A DNA stretch of 64,000 bases from Mycoplasmopsis mustelae (lineage in GTDB: Bacteria; Bacillota_I; Bacilli_A; Mycoplasmatales; Metamycoplasmataceae), in the NCBI RefSeq assembly GCF_004365095.1, contig NZ_SOCN01000001.1, positions 434,001-498,000 on the forward strand, written 5' to 3'. Positions 32,702-43,879 of this stretch are shown here, piece after piece. The notes under the pieces are model-generated. The model had not been told where the DNA came from. It made no database searches and saw only the letters and a list, made by a program, of their open reading frames with translations. The position numbers and the translations under genes were made by a program. Numbering within the stretch: the stretch's first letter is position 1; each line of letters starts with the position of its first letter.

Positions 32702-33152
32702 TATTATATTATCTTGTTATTTTTGATAATAAATTAGGTATAAAGAAAAAAAGCAAAAATTACCATTTTTTGTTTTATTTTTATGTTATATAGTTAGCAT
32801 ATATTAAGAGTAAAATCAATTTTTTACCTTAGTGTATGCTATTTTAAAATTTTTAAAGTAATTACGTTAGTGTTTCTGCTTTAGCATTTTTATAAAGTAT
32901 GGCAGTGGTTTTTGATATTTAATTTCTTTCAATTGATTTTTTATATTATCTCGTGTTTATTTTATCTAATTTAAAGGTGAGATTAATATGAGATCCTAAT
33001 GATTTGAAAATTTATCTAAATACTAATGGTATATAGTGAAGAAGATAATTTAAAATTAATATTGTAAAAAAGTATATAATTATTAAATTTAATATAGAAA
33101 TATTTCCACCAAATTATATATTTGAGTTTATGTGGTTATAAAAAAGGAGATT
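32702..33152. other. Intergenic region without a recognisable gene
   Basis: About 450 bp of AT-rich DNA holds no ORF that I can support. A TATAAT at 33075-33080 is a plausible -10 for the downstream hydrolase-MFS pair, with a leader of about 65 nt. Confidence 0.5.
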
Positions 33153-33950
33153 ATGAAAACTTTAAAGTATGATTATCCAATCTTTTTTAAGGATAATAAC
33201 AAACCAAAAAATCCTATCATCTTTGTGCACGGATTTAATTCAATGCCAGAAATCCATAACGTATTTATGGATCAATGAACTTTAAGTGATTATTATGCAT
33301 TAGCATTTCCTGGAAATAATATGTTAGAACCAAAAAATGGTGATGATGTAAGCGTTGAATCTTTTGCTGATTTGATTATTAAGTTTATTAAAGACAATAA
33401 TTTAAAAGATGTAGTATTAATTGGACACTCAATGGGTGGCGGAACTATTTCATTAACATATAAAAAAGAACCTAAATTATTTGTTAAAATGATTTATGTT
33501 TCTCCAATGAACAAAACCTTATTAGAACGTAAAGAAGAATTCTTCAAATTATTTTCACCAACCACATTTGAAGCGTATAAAAACTTATTAGCTACTCTTT
33601 CGCCAATATACGGGCAAGCGTTACAAGATCCGATGGTTGAGGCAAGGGAAAGAAAAAACTTTGAGTCTGGAATTGTAAACAACCCATATATTATGAAACT
33701 TGGATATAGTTTAGCTGATGAAAACTTGCATAATGCAATTGAAGCAGGAATTAAAAGCATTGATGTTCCAATCTTATTAGTTTTAGGTGAAAGCGATATG
33801 ATTATTAACTGTGAAAAAACAAAAGCATATTTTAAAACACTTGCTAAAAAAATAAGAGTTGAAGTTATTCAAAATGCAGGGCACGTACCATTTTACGAAA
33901 ATTTTATTAAATACTTTACATTACTTACTGAATTTTATTTAGAAAAATAA
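33153..33950 (+). CDS. Alpha/beta hydrolase (esterase/lipase-like)
   Basis: A 265-aa protein with the complete triad layout: oxyanion loop PIIFVHGFNSMP, nucleophile GHSMGGG, acid in LVLGESDMI and base in NAGHVPFYE. There is no signal peptide, so it is cytosolic. GGAGATT precedes the ATG. Two early TGA codons are Trp. It is 41 nt upstream of an MFS transporter in the same direction, suggesting that the pair handles one imported small molecule or ester; the substrate is unknown. Confidence 0.88.
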
Positions 33951-33991
33951 AATATTTAATTATGTATAACCTTTAAAATGAAAGGATAAGA

Positions 33992-35440
33992 ATGTTATCG
34001 AGGCTGAAAGAATTTAGCAAAAAACAAATTATTGCTTTGATTGTTTTGGCGGCAGCCGATGTTTTTGTGATTGCAATTCCTTACTATCTTAAAAACATTA
34101 TTCCTAACTTTAACCTTTATTTAGGAATTAGAGAAGATCAAGTTGCTATACTAATTGCTATCATCGGAATTGTTACCTTAGTTACACAGCTTCCGGGTGG
34201 ATTTTTAGCAAATAAATTTAGTTCCAGATGATTACTCTTTGGAGCAATTGTATCCACTGCTATGATTGCAATTTGATTTGGTATTTTGGTGTTAAATCAA
34301 CGTAGTTATCAAACTACCGAAGCACAAAAGCAAGTATTATTTGCGCAATATGCAATAATTTGAGGTTTATGAGGAGTTACATCTACTTTAATTTTTTGGA
34401 CTCCATTATGAAAATTGGTATCTCAACAAGCAAAAAAAGAAAATCAAGGTTTTGCATATGGATTAGAAAGTTCGTTCAATGGAATTATTGGTTTTGTTTT
34501 AATTTGAGCACTTGGTTTTCTTATAGTTACTTTTTGAATAGGAAAACTAAAGAAAAATGAAATCCCATCTAGTGGTGTTCCGTTTGCAGTTTATGTCTTT
34601 ATAGTTGCCGCATTTTTATTAGTTGTGTCGGTTTTAGTATTTACATTAGTCCCAGAACGACCACTTGAAAAAGCAATAGAAGATGAAACCACTGAAGTTA
34701 CGCCAAAAGAAAAATCTTTATGATCCTGAGATAAATTTAAGTTAGCTTTTAAAGAGGGTTTTAAACAAGTTAAGAGTTGAAAACTTTGAGCCTTGGCACT
34801 ATTTTTAATGGGAATGTATACTTTTCAAACAGCTTTTCCGTTCTATGTGCTACAAACGTTAGTAAATGAATATAAAGCACCGACATGAATTTCATTTATT
34901 TTAACCGGGATTCTTTCTTATGGGTTTAGAATTTTTATTTCATGAGTTATTGGTGGTTGAGCGGATAAAACTAGATCATATATTCTCTTTTTAGTTACAT
35001 CAACCGGATTAGCGATTGTTTCAATTATTGCAATTTTATTGATAGGATTTATTAATAATCCAATTGTTGTAATTGTAACAAGCATTGTTCTCTTTATGTT
35101 TATTGGTTCGCTTTCATGGGCAATGGCTACATTGAGATATACACAACTTAATGAAATTCACATTGAAAAGAATTCTTATGCTTCATCAGTTGGAGTTATG
35201 TCGTTTATTGGATTTTCGCTTGATGCATGATTTTATCCAATGTCATCAGCAATTGGGAAAGCTTATACACCAAAATTTGAACAACACACAAGCTTAGAGG
35301 GCTATAGAATTATTATTATAATTGCCTTAGTGATTGCGTTTCTTGGTTTATTAGCCGGTATTGCAGTGTTCGTTGCGAATACACGCGAACTAAAAAGGTT
35401 AGGTAAAACCACGTACAGATGAAGAGAGCTAGTTAATTAA
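33992..35440 (+). CDS. MFS transporter
   Basis: A 482-aa integral membrane protein with about twelve hydrophobic segments in two halves, separated by a charged loop around [21 protein letters not shown]. The first half contains the MFS-like loop [13 protein letters not shown] between segments 2 and 3, and the second the equivalent IGGWADKTRS. Many TGA(Trp) codons are used. GAAAGGATAAG precedes the ATG. It is followed by a strong terminator at 35456. The substrate is not evident from sequence; partnership with the upstream hydrolase is inferred. Confidence 0.9.
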
Positions 35441-35455
35441 GGAGTAAAATAAATT

Positions 35456-35483
35456 AAAAAATATACTGTTTAGTATATTTTTT
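35456..35483 (+). terminator. Terminator of the hydrolase/MFS operon
   Basis: AAAAAATATACT (35456-35467) pairs perfectly with AGTATATTTTTT (35472-35483) around GTTT. Confidence 0.85.
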
Positions 35484-35529
35484 ATAACTCCTTGTGATTT
35501 TTATTGTTTTTGTGCTAAGATTGAACAGT

Positions 35530-35555
35530 AAAAAAACAACTCCAGGTAGGAGTTG
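35530..35555 (-). terminator. Terminator of the rpoA-rplQ ribosomal operon
   Basis: On the minus strand CAACTCC, loop, GGAGTTG is followed by a run of seven T. Confidence 0.85.
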
Positions 35556-35592
35556 TGAGAATAAAATTTATAAAGCTCAATTATAAGGAGAA

Positions 35593-35955
35593 TTAAATAA
35601 GTTCAATAATTGCCATACGTGTGTTGTCACCTAAACGTTTTGGTAGTTTAATAATTCTAGTGTATCCACCATTTCTTTGTGTATATTTTGGTGCTATACT
35701 ATCAAATAAGTGTTTTAAAACGCTTTTGTTTTCGTCTACTTTGACATCACGTAGATAACTTGCTACCGCACGCCTGTTAGCTAAGGTTGGATTTTTAGCT
35801 TTTTGAATCATTCTTTCTGCGTGTCTTCTGACTTCTTTTGCTCTTGTTAAAGTTGTAGTTAAATAACCGTGTGCTAATAATTCGGTTACTAATGAACGCA
35901 TTACACCTGTTCTTCATTTAGTATCACGCGAGTAAATTTGTTTTGGATTTGCCAT
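35593..35955 (-). CDS. rplQ: Ribosomal protein L17
   Basis: A 120-aa protein beginning MANPKQIYSRDTKWRTGVMRSLVTELLAHG, with the L17 block TTLTRAKEVRRHAERMIQKAK and the ending NGGYTRIIKLPKRLGDNTRMA. One TGA is Trp (TKW). It is the last gene of the operon, one base after the rpoA stop (TAG-T-ATG), with its Shine-Dalgarno inside the rpoA end. Confidence 0.97.
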
Positions 35956-35956
35956 A

Positions 35957-36967
35957 CTATTCATCTCCTTCTTTTAAATAAACACCGTATTCATTACATT
36001 TTTTGACAATTTCTTCAATAGATTTTTTTCCGAGGTTTTTAATATTTTCCAAGTCTTCGTATTTCATTTCAGCCAGTTCGTTAAGTTTTCTGATTCCAAC
36101 TTTTTTTAACGCATTATAAGAACGGACGCTGAACCCCATTTGAGAGATTTCAATTTCGTTTTCTGGGGTTTGTTCTTCAATTTCTTCTTCTTTCTCAAAA
36201 ATATCAACGTTTTTAATGTTTTCTACATCACCGATTACCGCAAAATGTCCGATTAAAATTTCGGCTGCTGATTTAATTGCTTGTTTAGCTGTTACGGTTC
36301 CGTTAGTTATAATATTAAATTCGAGCTCTTCTTCAATTTTAGGTGATGATGAGTTTAGTTCTCTTTGAGAGTATCATACTTTTTCAATTGGTGAGAAATC
36401 TGAATCCACTGCGATATACTCTGCTTTTTTAATATCGGTATCTAAAGCGACTTTTATTTCGGGTTTTGAAATAAATACCTTGTTTTCCTCAAAAGAAACA
36501 AAACCTCTGCCTACACGTAAAAACATTTCTAATTTTAATGCGTTAGCTGAAGAAATATTAGCAATGTGAATATTAGGATCAATTACTTTAACTGATGGAT
36601 GTGATATTTGAATTTTAGCAGCAGTTAAGATACCTTCACTATCTGAAACTAATTTTACTTTAATGATTTCGTTATCTGAAACCAATTCGGGATCATATGT
36701 GAATTTCACTTTACGTAAATTCATAATCAAACTTGGAACATCTTCGATAACATCTTTAATAGTGGTAAATTCATGTTCTACACCATCGATTCTAACACAA
36801 AATGGTGCTAGTGATGTGATACTTGATAGCAGTACGCGTCTTAATGCTACTCCTAAAGTGTTTGCAAAACCACGTTCTAGTCCTTGTAACGTAAAAGTGG
36901 TTTCGTTTTCACCGACTTCTCTGAATACTGGTTTTTTGTTATAAGATAATTGTTTCATCTTTTCCAT
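35957..36967 (-). CDS. rpoA: RNA polymerase alpha subunit
   Basis: A 336-aa subunit. The N-terminal assembly domain contains LQGLERGFANTLGVALRRVLLSS (about 28-50) and VGRGFVSFEENK. The C-terminal domain has GFSVRSYNALKKVGIRKLNELAE and LGKKSIEEIVKKC, used for contact with UP elements and activators. The linker is acidic (EKEEEIEEQTPENEIEI). One TGA at 36371 is Trp. It sits in the conserved rpsM-rpsK-rpoA-rplQ order. Confidence 0.98.
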
Positions 36968-36992
36968 ACAAGATCTCCTTAAATACTATGGT

Positions 36993-37382
36993 TTATTTTT
37001 TAGCACGTTCACGTTTTAAAATACGTTTTGGAGGTCTAGTTCCATTGTGAGGAACTGGTGTAACATCTTTAACTTCAGTAACTGTAATCCCGGCAACTTC
37101 AATTTGTTTTCTAGCAGCATCTTTTCCTGCCCCTAGTCCTTTAAGTTCAACTTTAACAGTTTTCATTCCGTGTTCTTTAGCAGATTCTGCGGCAGCTTGT
37201 GCTGCTAATCCAGCAGCGTATGGAGTTTTCTTTTTTGTTCCTTTGTATCCGATTGCTCCGGCTGATGATCAAGCAATTACATCTCCTTTTTCATCAGTAA
37301 AGGTAACAATGGTGTTTTGATTGGTTGAATGGATATGTGCAATTCCACTAACAACGTTTTTTTTCTTACTTTTACGAGCCAT
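36993..37382 (-). CDS. rpsK: Ribosomal protein S11
   Basis: A 129-aa 30S protein beginning [20 protein letters not shown] and ending [22 protein letters not shown], the typical S11 C-terminus. It contains [18 protein letters not shown] is Trp (IAWSSAG). It starts 2 nt after the rpsM stop. Confidence 0.97.
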
Positions 37383-37384
37383 TC

Positions 37385-37753
37385 TTATTTACCTTTCTTT
37401 CCAGCTACAGTTTTTCTTGGACCTTTACGGGTACGAGCGTTCTTTTGAGTAGATTGACCACGCACCGGAAGACCTTTACGATGTCTAATTCCACGGTAAC
37501 ATTTAATTTCCATTAAACGTTTAATGTCCAATGTTCTTTCTCTACGTAAATCACCTTCTGTTGTATACTCTTTAGCTGCTTCACGAATTCTTGATAGTTC
37601 TTCTTCTGTTAAGTTTTTAACACGTGCATCTTCACTAACTTTAGCAGTAGCACAGATTTTTTTCGCTAATGTTCTTCCAATACCGTAAATGTATGTTAAT
37701 GAAACAACAACACGTTTTTCGTTTGGAATTTCAATGTTTAAAATTCTAGCCAT
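37385..37753 (-). CDS. rpsM: Ribosomal protein S13
   Basis: At 122 aa this has the S13 features [16 protein letters not shown] (helix-two-turn-helix), [36 protein letters not shown] and a lysine-rich end. It lies at the head of the 30S 'platform' and takes part in tRNA contact. It is 17 nt downstream of rpmJ. Confidence 0.98.
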   Translation of the reverse strand: MARILNIEIPNEKRVVVSLTYIYGIGRTLAKKICATAKVSEDARVKNLTEEELSRIREAAKEYTTEGDLRRERTLDIKRLMEIKCYRGIRHRKGLPVRGQSTQKNARTRKGPRKTVAGKKGK

Positions 37754-37770
37754 TTAATGTACCTTTCTTA

Positions 37771-37884
37771 TTAACCTTGTCTTTGTTTATGTTTTGGGTG
37801 GATACAAATAACACGGTTTATACCGCGACGTTTGAGGATTTTGCAATCTTTACAGATTGGTTTTACACTTGCTCTAACTTTCAT
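37771..37884 (-). CDS. rpmJ: Ribosomal protein L36
   Basis: A 37-aa protein, [20 protein letters not shown] then [17 protein letters not shown]. The Cys-x-x-Cys, Cys and His residues form the L36 zinc ribbon. AAGGAG precedes the ATG. Its place between infA and rpsM is the standard order. Confidence 0.97.
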   Translation of the reverse strand: MKVRASVKPICKDCKILKRRGINRVICIHPKHKQRQG

Positions 37885-37898
37885 TAAATTCTCCTTAA

Positions 37899-38117
37899 TT
37901 ATTTATGACGATATACAATACGTCCTTGTGATAAATCATAAGGACTCATTTCTACGTCAACTGAATCGCCAGGCAGAATACGAATGTGATTTACACGCAT
38001 TTTACCTGAAATATGAGCTTTAATTAGTGCACCGTTATCTTCTAATTCAACTGTATATAAATCAGTTGTATGAGCTTCTTTAACGATTGCTTTAAATTTT
38101 ATTGCATCTTTTGCCAA
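37899..38117 (-). CDS. infA: Translation initiation factor IF-1
   Basis: A 72-aa OB-fold protein beginning [20 protein letters not shown], with the conserved [25 protein letters not shown] region and ending GRIVYRHK. It binds the ribosomal A site during initiation. It follows the map stop by one base. Confidence 0.98.
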   Translation of the reverse strand: MAKDAIKFKAIVKEAHTTDLYTVELEDNGALIKAHISGKMRVNHIRILPGDSVDVEMSPYDLSQGRIVYRHK

Positions 38118-38118
38118 A

Positions 38119-38865
38119 TTAAATTCCTTTCGTAAGGACTACACCTTTTCCGTCTTTGATTAAAACGGTATGTTCATAATGTGCTGTGTTTGTTAAATTA
38201 GCGCTAACGACAGTTCAACCATCTGATAATATTTTAATTTTAGGAGTTTGAATTATCATTGGTTCTATACATATGACCATACCATCTTTTAATAGTGGTC
38301 CAGTGTTTTTGTGACCACTATTAAAGATGTTTGGATCTTGGTGTAATTGTTTTCCTATTCCATGACCACAAAATTCATCTGGTGTATATAGATTATGTTT
38401 TTTGATATATTCACCAATAGCATAACTGATATCTCCGATTCTTGCGCCTGGTTTAATTGCTAATAATCCAGATTCAAAGGCACCGATCGCGACATCTATT
38501 AATTTTTGGTCATTTGTGCTAACTTTACCAATCGCTTTAGTAAAGGCACTATCACTATAAAATCCTTCTCAAACACATCCGATATCAATACTGACTAAAT
38601 CGCCTTCTTTTACGATGTAATTTGAAGGAATTCCATGGATCAATTGTTCGTTTACGGAGATACATGTGGTTGCGGGAAAATTATACAAACCTAAAAAAGC
38701 AGGTTTGGCTCCGTGTTTTTTGATTTCATTAAAAGCTAATTGATCTATTTCTTTTAATGAAACCCCTGGTCTTATAAAGTCTCATAAAACTTGTTTGACT
38801 TGTGCCAAGATTGAGCAACTTTTCGTAATTTTCTTGATTTCATTTTTATTTAAAATTTGAATCAT
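38119..38865 (-). CDS. map: Methionine aminopeptidase
   Basis: A 248-aa M24 enzyme that removes the initiator methionine. Metal ligands are in order: [16 protein letters not shown] (two Asp), [14 protein letters not shown] (His), CIEPM (Glu) and HYEHTVLI (Glu). TGA is Trp in VLWDF, VWEG and DGWT. It heads the operon that continues with infA, with AGGAG upstream of the ATG at 38865. Confidence 0.97.
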
Positions 38866-39031
38866 ACTACTCCTGTTGCTGCTTTTGGAAGCATAAAAAG
38901 ATACTTTTACAAAAGTATTTAAATAATATCATTTTTTTAAGAATTTAGAAATATTTTATTTTACTAAAATATAGAGAAATTTAAATTACAAATCTAAAAA
39001 CTATACTATAAACTTTAAAAAAAATAAAGTC

Positions 39032-39200
39032 GCTTTTAGGTTTGTAATTCATTGTTTATTCCTTAAATATAGGAATAAACGCTTTTATACTCATAAAAGA
39101 GGGAAATACGGGAAATACAAAAAAAGATGACTTTTAAAAATATCATCTTTTTTTGTATAAAATTTTTGCTATTTAGTGTAGCTTTTAGGTTTGTAATTCA
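39032..39200. repeat. Two copies of a 20-bp direct repeat downstream of tuf
   Basis: GCTTTTAGGTTTGTAATTCA occurs exactly at 39032-39051 and 39181-39200. Each copy is next to a short hairpin: TTTATTCCT/AGGAATAAA at about 39056-39080, and AACTATTC/GAATAGTT at about 39203-39233. The tuf terminator lies between them. Confidence 0.8.
39119..39154. terminator. Strong bidirectional terminator downstream of tuf
   Basis: AAAAAAAGATGA (39119-39130) pairs perfectly with TCATCTTTTTTT (39143-39154) around a 12-nt loop. Confidence 0.8.
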
Positions 39201-39249
39201 GCAACTATTCCCATAAAAGTTGGAGAATAGTTTTTTAATTTCTAAAAAA

Positions 39250-40437
39250 TTATTTAATAATTTTAGTTACTGAACCAGCACCAACTGTACGGCCACCTTC
39301 ACGGATAGAGAATTTGGTTCCGGCTTCAACGGCGATAGGAGCGATTAATTTAACTTTTAAGTTAACATTTTCTCCAGGCATAACCATTTCGCGCCCAGCT
39401 TCGAATTCAACTCCACCAGTAACGTCGGTTGTACGGAAGTAGAATTGTGGTTTATAGTTTTTAAAGAATGGTGTGTGACGTCCACCTTCTTCTTTTTTAA
39501 GAACATAAATTGCTGCCTCAAATTCTGTGTGAGGAATAATTGAACCTGGTTTAGCCAAAACTTGTCCACGTTCTACATCATCACGGTTAACTCCACGAAG
39601 TAATAATCCAGCGTTATCTCCCGCAAGAGCTTCTTTAAGGTTTTTACGGAACATTTCAATTCCTGTAACAACAGTTTTCTTAGTAGGTTTAAGTCCAACG
39701 ATTTCAACTTCTTCGTTTAATTTTAAAGTTCCACGTTCTACACGTCCAGTAGCAACGGTTCCACGTCCTGTAATTGTAAATACGTCTTCAACAGCCATTA
39801 AGAAAGGTTTTTCGAAATCTTTAACTGGAGTTTCAATGTACTCATCAACGTGGTTCATTAACTCCATAATTTTTTCTTCTCATTTTGCAACACCTTCTAA
39901 TGCTAATTTAGCTGATCCTCTTACAAATGGAGTATTGTATCCGTCAAATCCGTATTCAGAAAGCATCCCACGAACTTCTAATTCAACAAGTTCAAGCATT
40001 TCTTCTTCACCTTCTAACATGTCGCATTTGTTTAAGAAAACAACCATACGAGGTACTCCTACTTGTTTAGAAAGAAGAATGTGTTCACGTGTTTGAGGCA
40101 TTGGTCCATCTGTTGCGGCAACAACTAAGATAGCACCATCCATTTGAGCTGCCCCTGTAATCATGTTTTTAACGTAGTCAGCGTGTCCAGGACAGTCTAC
40201 GTGTGCATAGTGACGTTTTTCTGTTTCGTATTCGATGTGTGCTGTATTAATAGTAATCCCGCGAGCTTGTTCTTCTGGTGCTGCATCGATTGATGCATAG
40301 TCACGAGCTTGTGCAAGTCCTTTTTTAGATAAAACGGTAGCAATCGCAGCGGTTAATGTTGTTTTACCGTGGTCAACGTGTCCGATTGTTCCAACGTTAA
40401 TGTGTTCTTTACTACGGTCAAAGTCTAATTTTGCCAT
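39250..40437 (-). CDS. tuf: Elongation factor Tu
   Basis: A 395-aa GTPase that delivers aminoacyl-tRNA to the ribosome. G-motifs: GHVDHGKTT (18-26), [15 protein letters not shown] and NKCDM. Domains 2 and 3 include [13 protein letters not shown] and [12 protein letters not shown], ending [10 protein letters not shown]. The serine/threonine switch and tRNA-binding surfaces look standard. One TGA is Trp (AKWEEK). AAAGGAT precedes the ATG. It appears monocistronic, with a structured leader upstream. Confidence 0.99.
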
Positions 40438-40493
40438 TATTTAAAATCCTTTCATATTGAATAAATTGATATTATATAAATATAGTTTGTCTT

Positions 40494-40552
40494 AGCGCTA
40501 AAACCACCATAGCCTAGTCTTACAACTAGGACCCGTCCATTCTTTAGCGTTT
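40494..40552 (-). promoter_or_regulatory. Structured 5' leader element of tuf
   Basis: In minus-strand RNA an outer CGCTAAA/TTTAGCG stem encloses an inner CCTAGT/ACTAGG hairpin and the unpaired GGACGGG and GGTGG segments. It lies between a TATTAT-like promoter region and the tuf Shine-Dalgarno. The G/C-rich blocks stand out in this AT-rich spacer. I do not recognise the RNA family. Confidence 0.45.
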
Positions 40553-40682
40553 ATCTCTTATCTATTGATATATTATTAGTATATTTTAACATTTTTTTAA
40601 TTTTAGTTAAATTATTAATGTTATGCTTGCTATTTTTAAAACAAACTCTAAATGATTGCTTGTAATTGTAGCATAGTCAAAA

Positions 40683-41930
40683 TTATTCAATTGATACCTC
40701 GATGCAAGCTTTGTCTTTAGAGTGTTTTGACTTATTGTCTTTATATAATTCTAAAACTTTAAAGGTAACCTTGTTTTTTAAGGTGTATTTAGAATTTTTA
40801 TATAATCTCGGTCGGTCAATTTTTTTAGTGAAATATTGATATACAGTTAAATTTTCTTCGTCTTCTTTTAATAAATTAGTATTAATTTTCATTTGTTTAA
40901 ATAAATCTCACATTATAACATTCCCTTTAACACGAGATTTTTCTAATGAAATTTCAAAGATATCTTCATCATCGTCATATTCATCATATATTTCACCAAC
41001 AATTTCTTCCATAATATCTTCAAAAGATATAATACCTAAAATATCGGTGCTATTGTTATTTTCCACAACAAAAGCCATTTGTGCTCTTGCGGCACGCATT
41101 TTATCTAAAGCACTAGATAAAACAGAATGAGTAGAAATAAATGGCACGGTTTTAACGTAGTTTATAATGCGTGCTCTAGTTAAATAAAAGATATCTTTTA
41201 ATAAGATAATGCCAATTAACTCACCGTTTTTTTCGACCGGAATCCTTGAATAGTTGGTTTCTTTAAATAAATCTTTTGCCTCTTGTAAACTAGCCTTGTA
41301 ATTTAAGGTTGTTACATCTTTTAGTTTTACATAGTGAGAAGCAACCTTGGTGGAATCTAAATCCAATGCGTTTTTAGCTAAAATGCTTTCTCCGGTTTGT
41401 AAAACACCTTCACTTTGCGCTAAATTAATCATTGATTTTAAATCTTGCTCAGAGTTAGTGATGTACATTTGTTTCGAAAAACGTTTAATAGGTCAGGTTA
41501 AAATTCAAAAGATTCAGTAGCTAAATTCGATTCATCAAATAAAAATTTGTAAGTATTTTTTGGGGTATTTTTTAGCAATTAATTTGGGTGTTATTTCACC
41601 AAAAATAACTAATAATGGAGTTACTATTACTGTTGTAATAATGATTGTTAATGATTCGTTATTAGGAATTAATTGTGCTAAAAATCAGCTAGTTAAAATT
41701 GATGATATAACATTAACTAAGTTGTTTCCAATTAAAATCGTGGTTAAAACTCGTTCGTAGCGACCTGCATATTTATTAATTAATTTAGCGCACTTTTCTT
41801 TGCGTTCTAACATTTCGTAAATTTTAGCTTTTGAAATCGTAGAATAAGCAATTTCGCAGCCGCTATAAACGGCTGATAGAACAAATAAAAGCAGTAAAAA
41901 AGGTAATACTATAAAACTATATCAGTTCAT
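40683..41930 (-). CDS. CNNM/CorB-type membrane protein with CBS domains
   Basis: A 415-aa protein. The N-terminal DUF21/CNNM membrane domain begins MNWYSFIVLPFLLLLFVLS and includes SGCEIAYSTISKAKI and VIFGEITPKLIAKKYPKKY, motifs of Mg2+ transport-linked CorB/HlyC proteins. Two CBS modules follow (about 195-330), with YSRIPVEKNGELIGIILLKD and GIISFEDIMEEIVGEI. The acidic YDEYDDDEDIFE links to a short C-terminal domain. Several TGA(Trp) codons join the parts. A role in magnesium or cobalt efflux/homeostasis is inferred from the family. Confidence 0.88.
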
Positions 41931-41981
41931 TTTTGCTCCTTAATTAACTGCTTATTGGGATAGGATTCCATAATTTCCTCT

Positions 41982-43433
41982 CTATTCGTTTCTTTCTTTT
42001 TCTTTGAAAGTAACAATTCTTCCTTCATATATTAAATCAGCATAACCGGTTGTGCCGCTCCTATTTTTTGCGATTGTTACTTCGGTAATTTTGTAAATAT
42101 CGGCATATTCCTCTGTTTTTTGCTCGTTATCTTTTTTCTTTTTATCTAGAATTGTGCGCGATAAGAAAATAACAATATCCGCATCTTGTTCGATTCCTCC
42201 GGATTCACGGAGATCTATTAATTGTGGACGCTTATCTTCGCGATTTTCCACATTACGTGAAAGTTGTGAGAGTGCTAAAATTGGGATTTTTAAGTCTAAA
42301 GCTAAAGTTTTTAGAGTACGTGAAATCATGGCGACCTCATTAGAACGAGTCCCGTGGCTTGAACCACCAGAAACTAATTGTAAATAATCCACTACAACAA
42401 AACTTAAGCCACCGTTTAAATCTTTGGAAAGTTGTTTAATTTTTCAAATAATATCAGTTATTTTGCTGGTTGCAACATCGTCAAAATAAATTTGACCTCG
42501 ATTTTCATTGAATGAAGCAAGGTTTTTTAATTTATTAAGTTCTAAATTACTTAAATATTTTGGATTTTGTAATTTTCCAAGTTCAATGTTAGCTAAAGAT
42601 GAATAGTATCTTCCGATAAGTTCTTGAACAGGCATTTCTAAAGAAATAAAAGCGCATGATTTACTACGATCACGAATTATGTTTCTTGCGATGTTTAAAG
42701 CTAACGCAGTTTTTCCAACACCTGGGCGAGCACCCAAAATAATAAATTGACCCGGTTTGAAGCCTTTAGTGAAGCGATCTATTGAATCAAATCCACTAAA
42801 AATAGAATGAATATCTGGGTCATCTCCATGAATAATAGATTCAATTTTTTCTAAGAATGTTTCAGTTGCAGTATCTATATCTACAAAAGAACTATTCTTT
42901 AAAGCTCGCTCGTTGTTTTCTAAGATAAATGTTTCAAAATCATTTAAAGAATTTTGTCAGGTGATATCGCTATTGTTTTTGAATGCAGATAAAGTTTCAG
43001 CGTAAAAAGCTTCTAAAGCGCGCAAACGCGTGAGTTCTAATAATTTTTCTAAATAAAAATTAAAGTTTGTACTATTATTAAACATTACAGCTAAATCACT
43101 TAATAAAGCTTCTGTTACCAAGGGAAAACGACTTCTTAATGATGCGTCGTTAGCTATTTCGGTTGAAATTTCTAGGTAGCCAAAAAACGTGATGTGATTA
43201 TTAGATTTGCTGCGTTTGTATTTTATGAGTTCGAATAATTGACGATATTGCGCTGAAAAAAAGTCGTCAGAAGTTAAATAATCTGTTGCTAAATACTGTT
43301 TTTCTTCGTCCGATAGCATAATCGCTAGGACGTCTTTTTCCATTACAAAATCTCTGAATAAAGTATCAGAAAGAGACCTCACTTTAAGTTCTTCAAAATT
43401 ATTATAGATAGGTTTAAATTTATTTCTTAACAT
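41982..43433 (-). CDS. dnaB: Replicative DNA helicase
   Basis: A 483-aa hexameric fork helicase. The N-terminal domain (about 25-150) includes EKDVLAIMLSDEEKQYL. The RecA-like motor has Walker A GARPGVGKTALALN, H1a SLEMP, Walker B FVVVDYLQL and motifs LSQLSRNVENREDKRP and DLRESGGIEQDADIV. The stop is TAG at 41982. It overlaps rplI by 14 bp, as in many Firmicutes and Mollicutes where rplI-dnaB is a unit. Confidence 0.97.
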
Positions 43434-43878
43434 TTATTGTGATTTCAATCCGTATTTTTGCAACAATATCTTTGTAAAGAGCTGCTTCGATTTCGTGTGA
43501 TCCTTCAGAAACTAAATGAATTTTATGTAAAGCGTGTTTTGGTAATTTAAAGCCTAATTCCTTTAGGTGTTTATCAACCTCTTTAGTTGAGACTGAGCCA
43601 TGGACATTTAGATTTTTATGTCCATCAATATTAGCATTTAAGTGAAATTTTAAAGTTAGATTTTCAAGTTGTTTTTTTAATTTTAAGGCTTCAGAGCGCA
43701 CTTGATGTTCATTTGCTACTAATTCGTTAAGCTTTCTTTGTAATTGTGCATTAGTTTGCTCGTTGTATGCGACACCAAAACCTTTTTTAATTAAGAAGTT
43801 TACACCATAACCTGGTGCTACATCGATGATTGTATTTGCTTTTCCATCTTTGCAATCTTTAAGTAAAATAATCTTCAT
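43420..43878 (-). CDS. rplI: Ribosomal protein L9
   Basis: A 152-aa protein starting MKIILLKDCKDGKANTIIDV at 43878, preceded by GAAAGGACATAAT. The frame is open further upstream to 43995, but that part lies inside gdpP and has no L9 similarity. The conserved GYGVNFLIKKGFGVAYN lies in the N-terminal domain, followed by the long central helix and the C-terminal domain (GSVSTKEVDKHLKELGFKL). Confidence 0.96.
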   Translation of the reverse strand: MKIILLKDCKDGKANTIIDVAPGYGVNFLIKKGFGVAYNEQTNAQLQRKLNELVANEHQVRSEALKLKKQLENLTLKFHLNANIDGHKNLNVHGSVSTKEVDKHLKELGFKLPKHALHKIHLVSEGSHEIEAALYKDIVAKIRIEITINVKK

Positions 43879-43879
43879 A

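Noticed and set aside
34360-34560. 66-aa plus-strand ORF inside the MFS gene
   Set aside because: It is an out-of-frame shadow; the MFS frame continues through TGA(Trp) codons with clear membrane segments.
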